Made by a program: the position numbers and the translations under genes
Origin: JAJPHI01 sp035541875
Lineage (GTDB): Bacteria > Desulfobacterota > Binatia > Binatales > Binataceae
Direction: 5' to 3'
Assembly: GCA_035541875.1 (NCBI GenBank)
Contig: DATKML010000051.1
Location: 62,001-126,000 of the forward strand
Length of the DNA: 64,000 bases
The notes under the pieces: model-generated
What the model saw: the letters and a program-made list of their open reading frames with translations, nothing else
What the model was told of the DNA's origin: nothing
The model's database searches: none
Part shown: piece by piece, positions 8,280 to 16,696 of the stretch
How positions within the stretch are numbered: position 1 is the stretch's first letter
Layout of the letters: the number at the start of each line of letters is the position of its first letter

Positions 8280-9515
8280 TCAGATAACTTTATCGCGGCG
8301 CAGCCCTTCCAGATCGCTGGCCGAGATTCCCAGCAGCTCGCCGTATATCCGCTGATTGTCGTGGCCGATTCCCGGCGCACCGCGCCAGATTTTGCCCGGC
8401 GTTTGCGAAAACTTCGGCACGATTCCAACACCCTTCACCGGACCGGCCTGGAGATCTTCCCACTCGATATGCATATTGCGCGCGCGATAGTGCGGGTCTT
8501 GGGCAATATCCTTCGAGGTCATGATCGGCGAGCACGGCACCTGGAATTCATTGAGATGTTTCACGACTTCTGCAGTGGTGCGCTCATTGACCCATCCGCG
8601 GAGCATCGCGTCGAACTCAATACCCTCGATTGATTCGAGATCGGTGCGCGCGTTTTGCCATCGCGGGTCCTTCTCGTCAAAGCCGATCGCGCGCAGCAGT
8701 CGATTATAAACGTCGGCGATCGCACCGATTACGACGAAACCATCCTTGGTCTCGAAGCTATCGAGCGGCTGGAAGCCCTGCGCTTTATTGCCCGAACGCT
8801 CGCGCACCAGTCCCTGCTGAAAGTATTCGAGCATCGTGCCGCCGACCGTCCGATGGATCGTCTCGTACTGCGCAACGTCGATCGACTGTCCCTTGCCATG
8901 CGCTCGTGCGTAGGTCAGCCCAGCGAGCGACGACCACATCGTAAACATCGCGGTCATGTAATCGCCTGTCCACGGAGCAGCGCGCACGGGCGGCGTTTCC
9001 GGGAAGCCGGTCTGATACATCACGCCGGCGAAAGCCTGGCCAACGATATCGTAAGAAGCGCGCGTCACGTACGCCGGATCGCCCTCTTGTCCGAAGCCGG
9101 AAACATGCGTGATCACCAGCTTCGGGTTAATCTTCCAGAGCGATTCGTCCGTGATTCCCCACTTGGCATAGGTCCCGGGCTTGGAGCTTTCCATCCAGAT
9201 ATCCGCGGTAGGGATCAGCTTGAGGAAAATCTCCTGGCCGCGCGGTTTTGAGAGATCGAGCGTCACGCAGAAGACGTTGCGCCGCTCCTGCACCCAGTTG
9301 GTCGCCACTTCGCCGCCATCTTTGGTAGGCAGCCTGATTCCGATCGATCGCCAACCGGCGTCGCCCACTGTTGGCCGTTCGATTTGGATAACCTCGGCGC
9401 CCATCTCGGCGGCGAGCTGGCCGGCGAAAGGCTGTGCGATCAACGTTCCCGTCGAGATGATGCGCACGCCCTGTAGCGGACCAAATGGCTTATCGATTAG
9501 GGGTTGTCCCTGCAT
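8280..9515 (-). CDS. CaiB/BaiF-family (class III) CoA-transferase
   Basis: 411 aa. It moves CoA between carboxylic acids through an aspartyl-CoA thioester. The N-terminus PFGPLQGVRIISTGTLIAQP is the usual class III opening. The aspartyl nucleophile is Asp156 in TRASYDIVGQAFAG. The closing domain with ERTTAEVVKHLNEFQVPCSP is complete, and length fits the family (about 400 aa). The acyl substrate cannot be named: carnitine-, formyl- and alkylsuccinate-type enzymes share these motifs. It lies at the downstream end of a minus-strand group with an SDR, LLM oxidoreductases and a hydrolase, so activation of a catabolic intermediate as its CoA ester is a reasonable inference. Confidence 0.92.
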   Translation of the reverse strand: MQGQPLIDKPFGPLQGVRIISTGTLIAQPFAGQLAAEMGAEVIQIERPTVGDAGWRSIGIRLPTKDGGEVATNWVQERRNVFCVTLDLSKPRGQEIFLKLIPTADIWMESSKPGTYAKWGITDESLWKINPKLVITHVSGFGQEGDPAYVTRASYDIVGQAFAGVMYQTGFPETPPVRAAPWTGDYMTAMFTMWSSLAGLTYARAHGKGQSIDVAQYETIHRTVGGTMLEYFQQGLVRERSGNKAQGFQPLDSFETKDGFVVIGAIADVYNRLLRAIGFDEKDPRWQNARTDLESIEGIEFDAMLRGWVNERTTAEVVKHLNEFQVPCSPIMTSKDIAQDPHYRARNMHIEWEDLQAGPVKGVGIVPKFSQTPGKIWRGAPGIGHDNQRIYGELLGISASDLEGLRRDKVI

Positions 9516-9633
9516 CGGATCGATCTCCCAGACTTCTCAAAGATGGTGTGCGGCGATCATGCCGCGTTTTCAAACCGCCGGGCAAGGCATAATTACCATC
9601 GATTGGCTGCTACGCTTTGCCCAAGGTTCCGTC

Positions 9634-10425
9634 TTAACGAGTGTTGCTGATCATCCGATGGCCCGCTGTGTAGCCGCCATCCACGACGATCGCCTGTCCC
9701 GTGATAAACGATGCATCGTCGGAGCAGAGGAATAGCGCGGTGGTCGCTATCTCCTCGGGGTGGCCAATACGATTCAGCAGATGTAGCGCGGTGAATGCCT
9801 TCAACGCACGCTCCTTCCGCTCCGGAGTGAGATTCTCATAGCCCGTTTCAAACAGCGGCGTGCCGATTCCGCCGGGGCAGATGCAGTTAACGCGGATACC
9901 GTACTCGGCATAGTCCATCGCCATCGATTTCGTCAGCAGGATCACTCCGGCCTTGGCCGCGCAGTAGTGCGGCATCCGGCGAATCCCCTCGATTCCTGCG
10001 ATCGACGCGGTGCTCAGAATCACGCCACCCCGCTTCATCATTTCCGGCAACGCATATTTGCAACCCAGGAAGACGCCCTTGAGATCGACGTCGATCGTGC
10101 GATCCCACTCCTCTTCCGTCATCGTGTGCAGCAGCTTGGCGTCACCGATTCCGGCATTGTTGTAGAGAATATCGAGCTTGCCAAAGGCGCGTACGGTCTC
10201 CGATACCATCCGCTCCGCATCGGCGGCCTTGGAAACGTCGGTCTTGATCGCGATCGCCTCGCCGCCTTTTTGTTTGATCTCGGCCACAACTGCACGAGCC
10301 TGATCCTCAACCCAATCCGCAATCGCGATACGCGCACCTTCCTGCGCAAAGAGTAGTGAGGTTGCCTTGCCGATACCGGAGCCCCCACCGGTGATCAGCG
10401 CCACTTTGTTATCGAGCTTGCCCAT
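9634..10425 (-). CDS. Short-chain dehydrogenase/reductase (classical SDR)
   Basis: 263 aa NAD(P)-dependent oxidoreductase. The cofactor loop TGGGSGIG is at 12-19 and NNAG at 89-92. The catalytic triad is Ser141, Tyr154 and Lys158 (STASIAG, HYCAAKAG). ADW after the second strand puts an acid near position 37, which favours NAD(H) over NADP(H). The C-terminal ITGQAIVVDGGYTAG is the usual SDR ending. It precedes the CoA-transferase by 118 nt on the same strand, so the two may act on one alcohol or hydroxyacyl substrate. The substrate is unknown. Confidence 0.92.
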   Translation of the reverse strand: MGKLDNKVALITGGGSGIGKATSLLFAQEGARIAIADWVEDQARAVVAEIKQKGGEAIAIKTDVSKAADAERMVSETVRAFGKLDILYNNAGIGDAKLLHTMTEEEWDRTIDVDLKGVFLGCKYALPEMMKRGGVILSTASIAGIEGIRRMPHYCAAKAGVILLTKSMAMDYAEYGIRVNCICPGGIGTPLFETGYENLTPERKERALKAFTALHLLNRIGHPEEIATTALFLCSDDASFITGQAIVVDGGYTAGHRMISNTR

Positions 10426-10519
10426 GTTTCACTCCGTCATGCTGGGTCAGATACGAAAGACCTCGACGCGACTGTCATCGGAACAATCGCTTCGAGGCGT
10501 CTACAGGACCGGAAGACCG

Positions 10520-11503
10520 TTAAATCTTCGGCAGTATATCTTCCTTCAGCCTCCGCAGATCGACAATCGTTTTGGCCGTCGGTACCCCGCGGAAGGGAGG
10601 CCACAGGAGCGGGAAAGTCAGACCGGCGTCGCGATAACGCTTGAGGTTGTCCGTGATCTGCTGCACGGTTCCCGTCATCGTCGGAGTCAGTTTGCCTTGT
10701 AGCGTCTGATCGGTCTTATCCTTGGTGATATCGAAGAAAAGCATGCTCGAGATTTCGAGCGTATCGACCGATCGGGTGCTGCCGATCGCTTCGAGTTCCT
10801 GCTTGATAGCCGCCTTCCAGGTCGCGATATCCTCGGGCGTATCCTGGATTCCGATCCATCCCTCAAGGTTGTACTTGGCGATACGCTTGGCTGCGATCTT
10901 CGGCACTTTGAGTCCGCCCACGTAAATCGGAGGATGGGGCTTTTGCACCGGCTTTACACCGAAGCCGCACTTCGGGAACGACGCGAACTCCCCGTGGTAC
11001 TCGAAGAGTTCATTCGTCCATACGCCCTGCATCACCTCGATCGTCTCGATCACGTGCTTGTTACGCTTCTCATAGATATGAGTTGCGCTCGCCGCATCGA
11101 ACTCCTCGGGCATCCAGCCGGAACCGACGCCGACGTTAAGCCGCCCGCCGCACAGATGGTCGATCGTCGCCAGCTCCGCCGCCAGAACACCGGGAGCGCG
11201 ATAAGGTGTATCGATTACGCTAACGCCGATACGGATCTTCTTGGTTATCGCCGCGAGATAGGGAATCAGCGCCGGTCCCTGGAACCACTCGCCGCGCGCG
11301 ATAACCGGCAAGGCTCGCGGAAACTCCGTCATGAAGCCGAAGGGCTTGCGCAGCTCCTGGCGATCGGAGGCCTCGGGAACGACGACTCGGTCCAGTGTCC
11401 AGAGTGACTCAAACTCCAGCTCCTCGGCCGTGCGCGTCAGATCGATAATCTCACTGACCGTTACCTTGTCCCTGAAGTTCGGCAGATATAGTGCGAGTTT
11501 CAT
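10520..11503 (-). CDS. LLM-class flavin-dependent oxidoreductase (F420/FMN type)
   Basis: 327 aa TIM-barrel protein of the bacterial luciferase-like superfamily. The start MKLALYLPNF and the following AEELEFESLWTLDRV match the TIGR03619-like group of probable F420-dependent enzymes. The cofactor region LNVGVGSGWMPEEFDA is present, as is PHPPIYVGGLKVPKIAAKRIAKY. The enzyme probably catalyses a two-electron redox step or monooxygenation; whether the cofactor is FMN or F420 cannot be decided here. It is the first of three LLM proteins in the window and lies upstream of the SDR and CoA-transferase on the same strand. Confidence 0.9.
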   Translation of the reverse strand: MKLALYLPNFRDKVTVSEIIDLTRTAEELEFESLWTLDRVVVPEASDRQELRKPFGFMTEFPRALPVIARGEWFQGPALIPYLAAITKKIRIGVSVIDTPYRAPGVLAAELATIDHLCGGRLNVGVGSGWMPEEFDAASATHIYEKRNKHVIETIEVMQGVWTNELFEYHGEFASFPKCGFGVKPVQKPHPPIYVGGLKVPKIAAKRIAKYNLEGWIGIQDTPEDIATWKAAIKQELEAIGSTRSVDTLEISSMLFFDITKDKTDQTLQGKLTPTMTGTVQQITDNLKRYRDAGLTFPLLWPPFRGVPTAKTIVDLRRLKEDILPKI

Positions 11504-11667
11504 GCGTAAACGACCTCTATTGGATTCTGGAGATGATGGCTCTACGGGATGAGTAATTCGCGCTTGATGCTAGCTATTCGCTTTGCGGAGATCGAGGGTA
11601 AGGTCCGTCGCACGATAGCGTCGCTCAAGTCGGTTATGTAACCATCGGGAGCATTCCAGTCGAAAGA

Positions 11668-12374
11668 ATGCGACCATGCCGGCCACCTATACGACAGCCC
11701 GATGAAGGCGCGTTTGAAGCTGTGGCCCCGGGAATTTCCGTGCGCGATCTTGGTATCGGCGCGCTCACCAACGGAGAATTGACCGCCCAGATCGTTCGCC
11801 TGACGCCCGAGGGTGCGCATGTCGCGTACCTCCATCAGCATGACGAAGGCTTTTCCCTGACCTATATTCTCAACGGCTGGCTCGACGTGGAATTACAGGA
11901 GATCGGGGTGCAGCACCTTCGGCGAGGCGCGGTCGTGCCTGCATTCAATGGTTCCGTCCATCGCGAACTTGCTCGTCGTAGCGCGGAACCCGATGGGTGA
12001 GTTCGGCACGCATCGGATTTTTGTCCAGAAGGAACGTGATGCAGCCTACAAGGCAGGCATAAGGGACGGCTTTCTTTGTCGCGACTTCGGACTGAAAGAA
12101 CTGACTGATGGCCGGATGCTGGCAGCGTCGCTCAAGCCCCTACCGGGGCCACCCTAACGCGGCAGGTCGCATACGCATGGACCCTACTTTCAGTCGTTCT
12201 ACACCGCCGAGGGTTCGATGGAACTCGAAATACAACGACCTCGGCATCGTCCGCCTGGAGCAAGGCGCGATCGCTTACCAGCCGCCGACAGTGCGGCATG
12301 CGGCAATTTCATGCAGCGATGACCTGGTGATTATGGAAGTTAACACACCCGGCGTGATCGGCTGCAGGCCTTAG
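11668..12374 (+). pseudogene. Bicupin protein pseudogene with several frameshifts
   Basis: The remains of one two-cupin-domain protein are spread over all three plus-strand frames. From 11668, frame A encodes the first cupin (AYLHQHDEGFSLTYILNGW, with the His-x-His metal motif) and stops at 12000. A second frame (about 11970-12157) continues with LLVVARNPMGEFGTHRIF and RDGFLCRDFGLKELTDGRML, then hits TAA at 12155. Sequence fitting the second cupin then appears in short pieces: ATLTRQVA near 12148, HTHGPYFQSFYTAEGSMELE at 12170-12229, and YNDLGIVRLEQGAIAYQPP to the end at 12374. At least four frame changes are needed, and an early MPATYTTAR piece at 11676 suggests a fifth. A hairpin follows the last stop. 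Confidence 0.8.
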
Positions 12375-12390
12375 CCTCAGCCGATCACGC
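12352..12390. terminator. 13 bp perfect inverted repeat between convergent units
   Basis: The arms gcgtgatcggctg (12352-12364) and cagccgatcacgc (12378-12390) are perfectly complementary around a 13 nt loop. The repeat lies across the end of the cupin pseudogene and before the convergent NTF2-like gene. No T-tract follows on either strand. It is a likely bidirectional terminator or 3' stabiliser that has outlived the decayed gene. Confidence 0.6.
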
Positions 12391-12421
12391 GGCGCACATC
12401 TACAGTTTCAAACGAACCGAA

Positions 12422-12958
12422 TCAGTTCGCACTGATTGGGGCGAGATCCTTACGCGACAGGATATCAGCCTTGCCGGTCTTGATATCAACCGGCACCGAC
12501 GCGTGTTCATGCTCGATCTGCCACTTGCCGTTGATTTTGCCGTAAAGCTCGGTGATCCGCATGTTAATCTCGATCGGCTTATCCTTGTGGTCGACGCCCG
12601 CAATATGTTCGATCACGTGGACGTAGCCCATCTTGCCGTCGGTATCGATTACCATGTCCTGCATCTGGTAGGTAATCGGTCCCTTGATACCGTCCAGGAA
12701 ATCGCTCCAATCCTTGCGGAAGGCATCCCATCCCAAATAGTAAGTCGGCGGATAGACGTCGAACACGAACAACTTATCGCTATGCAGATAGTTGCTCATG
12801 ATCAGATCGAGATTCCGGGTCTCCGCACCGTGCGCGATACTCTCCTGCGCGGCGCGAATTTCGTCGGTCGCATCCGCCTTGGCGGGCGCGGCATTACCCA
12901 TCGCGAGGAAGGCCGCTCCGCCTAGCGCAATCAGCAGGAATCCGCTTCGGGTCCGCAT
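12422..12958 (-). CDS. Secreted NTF2/SnoaL-like protein
   Basis: 178 aa. A signal peptide is evident: MRTRSGFLLIALGGAAFLAM, with a likely AKA cleavage site near residue 28. The mature part is a single cone-shaped NTF2-like domain (DUF4440/SnoaL type) with AQESIAHGAETRNLDLIMSN, DKLFVFDVYPP and YLGWDAFRKDWSDFLDGIKG. It ends with WQIEHEHASVPVD, typical of the last strands. Export implies a periplasmic role. A close paralogue lies at 15168. Between the two sit an LLM oxidoreductase and an alpha/beta hydrolase on the same strand, and only 5 nt separates this gene from the LLM gene, so they are probably co-transcribed. Whether it is an enzyme or a binding protein is unknown. Confidence 0.85.
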   Translation of the reverse strand: MRTRSGFLLIALGGAAFLAMGNAAPAKADATDEIRAAQESIAHGAETRNLDLIMSNYLHSDKLFVFDVYPPTYYLGWDAFRKDWSDFLDGIKGPITYQMQDMVIDTDGKMGYVHVIEHIAGVDHKDKPIEINMRITELYGKINGKWQIEHEHASVPVDIKTGKADILSRKDLAPISAN

Positions 12959-12963
12959 CGCCC

Positions 12964-14298
12964 TTACGCCAAAGCTGCGGCGTCGGTGATTGGCCGGTAC
13001 TGCTCCGGATTCCCCAGCCGACGTGAGCCCGGCTTAACTTCGAACGGGTCATTGAGTCCAAGCTGCTTGCCGTGTTCGCGCAGCGCCGGAATTACGTCGC
13101 TGTTCAGCAGTTCGAGGCAGCGCTTGCGCTCTTGCGCCGAGACCGGACCATCGAGCCAGAAGGAGAAGATACCGGGGCGCAGCGCGCTGATAACCTTCTT
13201 CAGCTTCGGAATGACGTCGTCCGGGGTGCCCGCGATCATCTGCAAATCCTCTAGGACCTGCGGATAGCCGGCGTAGATACTCCGCTTGAGCGCCTCGATC
13301 TCCTCGTCGCTCTCCTCGCCGGTTCCGGAGAAGATGGGCTTACCCGAGGTGTTCGGACCGTCGAGGGTCGCGAGACGCCGGGTCGCAGCTTTCGAGTTGT
13401 ATCCGGGAGGGAACATCCATTCGGGACGGGCAAAATGGGCGAAGGCCCCGCCGTAGAGTAGGCGCTTGCCTAGTTCCACCGCGCGCTCCCGATTGTCGCT
13501 AATCATAACGGGCTGTAAGTAGCCGAAATTCTCCGGGCCAGCCTGATAGCCAGCGCGTGCCGCGGCCTTGCCGTAGAATTCAAATAGCTCAATCGTCGGA
13601 CCGAGCTTGGTCGCGAGAGCCACGTATGGGTAGCAGCGGCGCGCACACCAATCGGCGGTGTCAGGGCTGATGAGCCCCGGAATCCAGAACGGCGGATGAG
13701 GTTGCTGGAGCGGCAGGACCCACGGATTCACCTGGCGGAAGTGGAAATTCTTGCCTTCATAGCGGAAAGGTCCAGGCGTCGTCCAAGCCTTCTCGATAAA
13801 ATCTACGCCTTCCTCGAACAGTTCGCGGTTCTTGGCCGGATTCGTATTGTTCGCGAACTGCTCGCTGCCTGCTCCACGAACCCATCCGGTGGTCAGACGT
13901 CCGCCCGAGATCAGATCGATCATCGCGAGTTCTTCCGCGAGACGCAGCGGATTACCGACCGTAGCTACGGGATTTCCCAGCAGCGTGATACGGATACGCT
14001 TGGTCTTCGCTGCGATAACAGCCGCCTCGACGTCCATCACCGCGCCGAGACAGAACGGTGTCCCGTGATGCTCATTCAGCATCACGCCGTCGAAGTTCAG
14101 CAGCTTCTCGTCGGTATAAACCTTCTCATCGAGATACTGGTTGATGATCTTGGCGCCGTGTTCGCGGTCGAAGAAGCGGTTCGGCGTGCCGTAAAAGCTG
14201 CGCAGCCGCAGAACCTGATTTTCCAGTTCGCGATACTTTTCCGGTTCTACTTCGGGGTCGTAGTGATACGCACGCTCCGTAAACCACATGAAATGCAT
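12964..14298 (-). CDS. LLM-class flavin-dependent monooxygenase
   Basis: 444 aa luciferase-like TIM-barrel protein, longer than the other two LLM proteins here. It starts MHFMWFTERAYHYDPEVEP. NFDGVMLNEHHGTPFCLG carries the usual EHH motif. ISGGRLTTGWVRGAGSEQFA is the phosphate or flavin-binding region. PHPPFWIPGLISPDTADWCA follows. An insertion near residues 320-345 (GPNTSGKPIFSGTGEESD) accounts for the extra length. It sits in a four-gene minus-strand unit with an alpha/beta hydrolase 18 nt upstream and a secreted NTF2-like protein 5 nt downstream, which suggests an oxygenation and hydrolysis route for an unknown compound. Confidence 0.9.
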   Translation of the reverse strand: MHFMWFTERAYHYDPEVEPEKYRELENQVLRLRSFYGTPNRFFDREHGAKIINQYLDEKVYTDEKLLNFDGVMLNEHHGTPFCLGAVMDVEAAVIAAKTKRIRITLLGNPVATVGNPLRLAEELAMIDLISGGRLTTGWVRGAGSEQFANNTNPAKNRELFEEGVDFIEKAWTTPGPFRYEGKNFHFRQVNPWVLPLQQPHPPFWIPGLISPDTADWCARRCYPYVALATKLGPTIELFEFYGKAAARAGYQAGPENFGYLQPVMISDNRERAVELGKRLLYGGAFAHFARPEWMFPPGYNSKAATRRLATLDGPNTSGKPIFSGTGEESDEEIEALKRSIYAGYPQVLEDLQMIAGTPDDVIPKLKKVISALRPGIFSFWLDGPVSAQERKRCLELLNSDVIPALREHGKQLGLNDPFEVKPGSRRLGNPEQYRPITDAAALA

Positions 14299-14316
14299 CA
14301 GAGTAACTCCTTCCGC

Positions 14317-15108
14317 TTACGCCAGAAATTTTTTGACTTCATCGACGAACCGATCGGTCTGTTCAATCTCAGGCCGATGGCCACAGTTGTCGAGGGTCAC
14401 CAATTTAGAACCGTTCAACGCCTTATTGTAGGCCGTGACAGCTGCCTGCGGTACAACCTTGTCCTGCCGTCCCCAGACAATCAGCGATTCCACTTTGCCC
14501 GCGCCTTCCAGCAGATACTGCAGGCTCGGCGTATGGAAATACGGCTGCCACGCGATCCGCGAGAATTCGGCGCGCGCATCTTCCCATGCTTCGTACTGCT
14601 CAGGTGTGCTCTCGCCACCATAGAGGATTCCGAATTCGGGAGTCGCCGCGGGATTGTTCACGGTAGCGCGCAGATACTTGTCGGCGGGAACCTGGAACAG
14701 ATCCATGATCTCACCCTCGAAGGGCTTGATTCCTCCGGGCGCGACCAGCACCGAGCGGCGGAATTGCGCGGGGTTGTTCGCGATCATCTCCGCCGCAACC
14801 CATCCGCCGAACGAGAAGCCGATCACATCGGCACGATCGAGACCCTGTTCACGCATGAAGCGCGCATAGAAACAGGCCAAGTCGCGGACGTTATCGATCC
14901 ACGGAATGCGCGGGGTCGGCCCGAAGCCAGGCGCCATTGGGATGATCAGCGTCCGATCCTTCGCCAACTCCCGTTGCCAGTTAAGCCATCCGGCGTAACC
15001 GAGCTCATCGTGCAGCACCAGCAACGGGGCGCCGCTGCCGCCCTTGATTAGCGCCAAGTCGGTCCCGGCGATACGGACGGTTTCTTGTTTTTGATCTTGC
15101 GATGCCAT
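14317..15108 (-). CDS. Alpha/beta hydrolase
   Basis: 263 aa cytoplasmic alpha/beta-hydrolase-fold enzyme without a signal peptide. The nucleophile elbow is GFSFGGW, with Ser99. The acid is Asp216 in VWGRQDKVVP and the base His244 in DNCGHRPEIEQ, so the triad is complete. The oxyanion strand LLVLHDELGYAG is near 29-40, and the usual HG is replaced by HDE, as in many C-C bond hydrolases and esterases. It lies 18 nt upstream of an LLM monooxygenase on the same strand. Hydrolysis of an ester or ring-cleavage product made by that enzyme is a plausible but unproven role. Confidence 0.92.
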   Translation of the reverse strand: MASQDQKQETVRIAGTDLALIKGGSGAPLLVLHDELGYAGWLNWQRELAKDRTLIIPMAPGFGPTPRIPWIDNVRDLACFYARFMREQGLDRADVIGFSFGGWVAAEMIANNPAQFRRSVLVAPGGIKPFEGEIMDLFQVPADKYLRATVNNPAATPEFGILYGGESTPEQYEAWEDARAEFSRIAWQPYFHTPSLQYLLEGAGKVESLIVWGRQDKVVPQAAVTAYNKALNGSKLVTLDNCGHRPEIEQTDRFVDEVKKFLA

Positions 15109-15167
15109 CCAACCTCTTCAGATCGTCTTATCGATTTAGGCGCGAAAGTCCGCGCCCGTTCTACTCT

Positions 15168-15698
15168 TTAGTTCTTTTGCCGCCACTTGGTCACAAAGTC
15201 ACCTTGCTCCGTCTTCAAATCCACCGGGACTGAAGTGTGAACATGGACGATGCGCCACTTTCCGTCGACTTTGCGATAGACGTCGGTTTCGCGAAGATTT
15301 AGCACAAACGGCCGTCCGTTCTGCCGCGTCCCCCTGATTATCTGGAGCATGTGGGTATAACCGAAATCGTCGTCACAGCTCGCAGTCAGATAGGTCAGCT
15401 TGTAGCTGATGGGACCTTTGAGCCCGTCGATAAAATTCTTCCAGTCACCGCGGAAGGCATCCCAACCGATATAGGCCTGCGGCGGATACATATCGAAGAC
15501 GAAGAGTTTATCGCCAGGGATATACGGCGCCATGATCGCGTCGAGGTCACGCCGCTCCGCCGCTGCGGCGATCTCTAGCTGGATCGATTTGATTTCAGTT
15601 GCGCAATCCGCGTGAGCAATCTTCGGGAGCGCGATTCCTTGAAACAGAGTGGCAAGCGGCGTCAGCAGTGCCGCCCAACCCAATCGTCCTTTTCGCAT
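15168..15698 (-). CDS. Secreted NTF2/SnoaL-like protein, paralogue of the gene at 12422
   Basis: 176 aa. The N-terminus MRKGRLGWAALLTPLATLFQG is a signal peptide, with probable cleavage near IAHA-DC (about residue 31). The mature domain repeats the pattern of the 12422 gene: DKLFVFDMYPPQAYIGWDAF, then DWKNFIDGLKGPISYK, ending VDGKWRIVHVHTSVPVDLKT. The two proteins therefore share a specific family motif (DKLFVFDxYPP...GWDAF...GPIxY) and come from one duplication. This gene stands first in the minus-strand unit 15698-12422, with the hydrolase and LLM oxidoreductase between the paralogues. Periplasmic location is inferred from the signal peptide; activity is unknown. Confidence 0.85.
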   Translation of the reverse strand: MRKGRLGWAALLTPLATLFQGIALPKIAHADCATEIKSIQLEIAAAAERRDLDAIMAPYIPGDKLFVFDMYPPQAYIGWDAFRGDWKNFIDGLKGPISYKLTYLTASCDDDFGYTHMLQIIRGTRQNGRPFVLNLRETDVYRKVDGKWRIVHVHTSVPVDLKTEQGDFVTKWRQKN

Positions 15699-15938
15699 CC
15701 TGAGTTAGCCTTTCCGAGAGGCTTCGGTCTCCGCAATCCTGGTTTTGATGAAACTCTTTCTGGCACAGAAGGAACTTGCCCGAATGCCGCTTTTCTAGTC
15801 CTACATCGACGCGCCGGTCAACTGGGAAGCGGGCGCCGATGGTCCGGCACCAAACCAAATTTTCGGCTTGGCGGGCACAGGTTTCATTCGAGCACTACGG
15901 CTCGATACCACAGCGAGACGGAATCTATCCCTCTACTT
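15699..15938. other. Intergenic region without a recognisable gene
   Basis: 240 nt lie between the NTF2-like gene and the zinc-ribbon gene, both on the minus strand. Frames here have no family-like sequence and no plausible ribosome-binding site. It probably holds the promoter of the 15698-12422 unit, but I see no convincing -35/-10 pair. Confidence 0.4.
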
Positions 15939-16193
15939 CTAACTCTTGCTCAGCGCTTGAACGGCCTCGCGATCGAGCCAGGCTCCATGTCCACTAGGAC
16001 ACGCAAAAACGGCGTGCGTCCCTTCCATCTTTGTGGCGAGCACAGCCTTGCATTTGGGACAGTGCAGATCTTCGGTATTGCGCTGAAGCAGCTTCTCCAT
16101 CAGTACGCGATCTTGCTCACGCGCCCATTGGTCTTCGCGCGCCTTTTCGAGGTTGTGTAGCTTGTCGCCAAATCGATCTTTTTCGTCGCTCAT
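15939..16193 (-). CDS. Small zinc-ribbon protein (zf-TFIIB-like)
   Basis: 84 aa. A charged helical N-terminus (MSDEKDRFGDKLHNLEKARE, about residues 1-42) is followed by a compact zinc ribbon. Cys45 and Cys48 (HCPKCKAVL) pair with Cys65 and His69 (ACPSGHGAWLD). The ending G-x-WLD plus a short helix (REAVQALSKS) is typical of the TFIIB-type zinc-finger family of small bacterial proteins (usual form CPxC...C...GxWLDxxEL). The N-terminal helix may mediate dimerisation. Its neighbour at 16237, also minus strand, is another small zinc-ribbon protein. No function is established for this family. Confidence 0.82.
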   Translation of the reverse strand: MSDEKDRFGDKLHNLEKAREDQWAREQDRVLMEKLLQRNTEDLHCPKCKAVLATKMEGTHAVFACPSGHGAWLDREAVQALSKS

Positions 16194-16236
16194 AGATGCT
16201 CCACGGGCAGAACTACAAATGGTAGATCGCCCGTCC

Positions 16237-16572
16237 TTAAGTCATATCCTTGATTAGCTTGCCACTACGGGCCTTTTCGACTGTCTCGTCGAACTTGGAG
16301 CCCAAATCGACGCCCATCTCTTTGGCCCGCTTTTTTGCCCAGAGACCGACGTTGCGCGAATCCTTGTAGAAGGAATCATCTCGTGCCCCACCGGTACTGA
16401 AGTTATCGAGCCGCGATCCCTCGCTTTCATGCACCGCGAAGGACGACATCACCCGGCGCGTTCGCTTCGAATGGCAGCGCTCGCACGCAGGGCACGAACG
16501 ACGCTTTGAGCCGAGGACCACGTAGTCTCCAGTTGCGCCACAGGCGAGGCATTCGTATTCGAAAATTGGCAT
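16237..16572 (-). CDS. FmdB-family zinc-ribbon protein
   Basis: 111 aa. The N-terminus MPIFEYECLACG and the second cysteine pair SCPACERC form the C-x2-C...C-x2-C zinc ribbon (Cys8, Cys11, Cys27, Cys30) of the FmdB/CxxC_CxxC_SSSS family. Members were first noted as putative regulators of formamidase expression, but no general role is known. After the ribbon, the segment to residue 111 (DDSFYKDSRNVGLWAKKRAK) is polar and helical, longer than in the shortest members. It lies 43 nt upstream of the TFIIB-like zinc-ribbon gene and probably shares its transcript. Confidence 0.85.
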   Translation of the reverse strand: MPIFEYECLACGATGDYVVLGSKRRSCPACERCHSKRTRRVMSSFAVHESEGSRLDNFSTGGARDDSFYKDSRNVGLWAKKRAKEMGVDLGSKFDETVEKARSGKLIKDMT

Positions 16573-16696
16573 CCGGCTTCAGGATAATCGAGAGGTCAGA
16601 TCTGGGCAATTCGGATCATACGCTACGCCCCTCATCCACTAACGACTATCCCGTAATTCCCCGTCGCGCACACCGATACTGCTACGATATCTTTCG

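Noticed and set aside
11542..11841. 99-codon minus-strand frame before the cupin pseudogene
   Set aside because: It is mostly antisense to the first cupin part. No known domain and no ribosome-binding site are visible, so it is treated as a shadow.
13696..15051. 451-codon plus-strand open frame antisense to two genes
   Set aside because: It lies opposite a well-conserved LLM oxidoreductase and an alpha/beta hydrolase and has no family-like sequence. A GC-rich coding strand commonly leaves a long antisense frame open.
15612..16160. 182-codon plus-strand frame across an NTF2-like gene end and a zinc-ribbon gene
   Set aside because: It crosses two real minus-strand genes and their gap, with no ribosome-binding site and no domain-like pattern.
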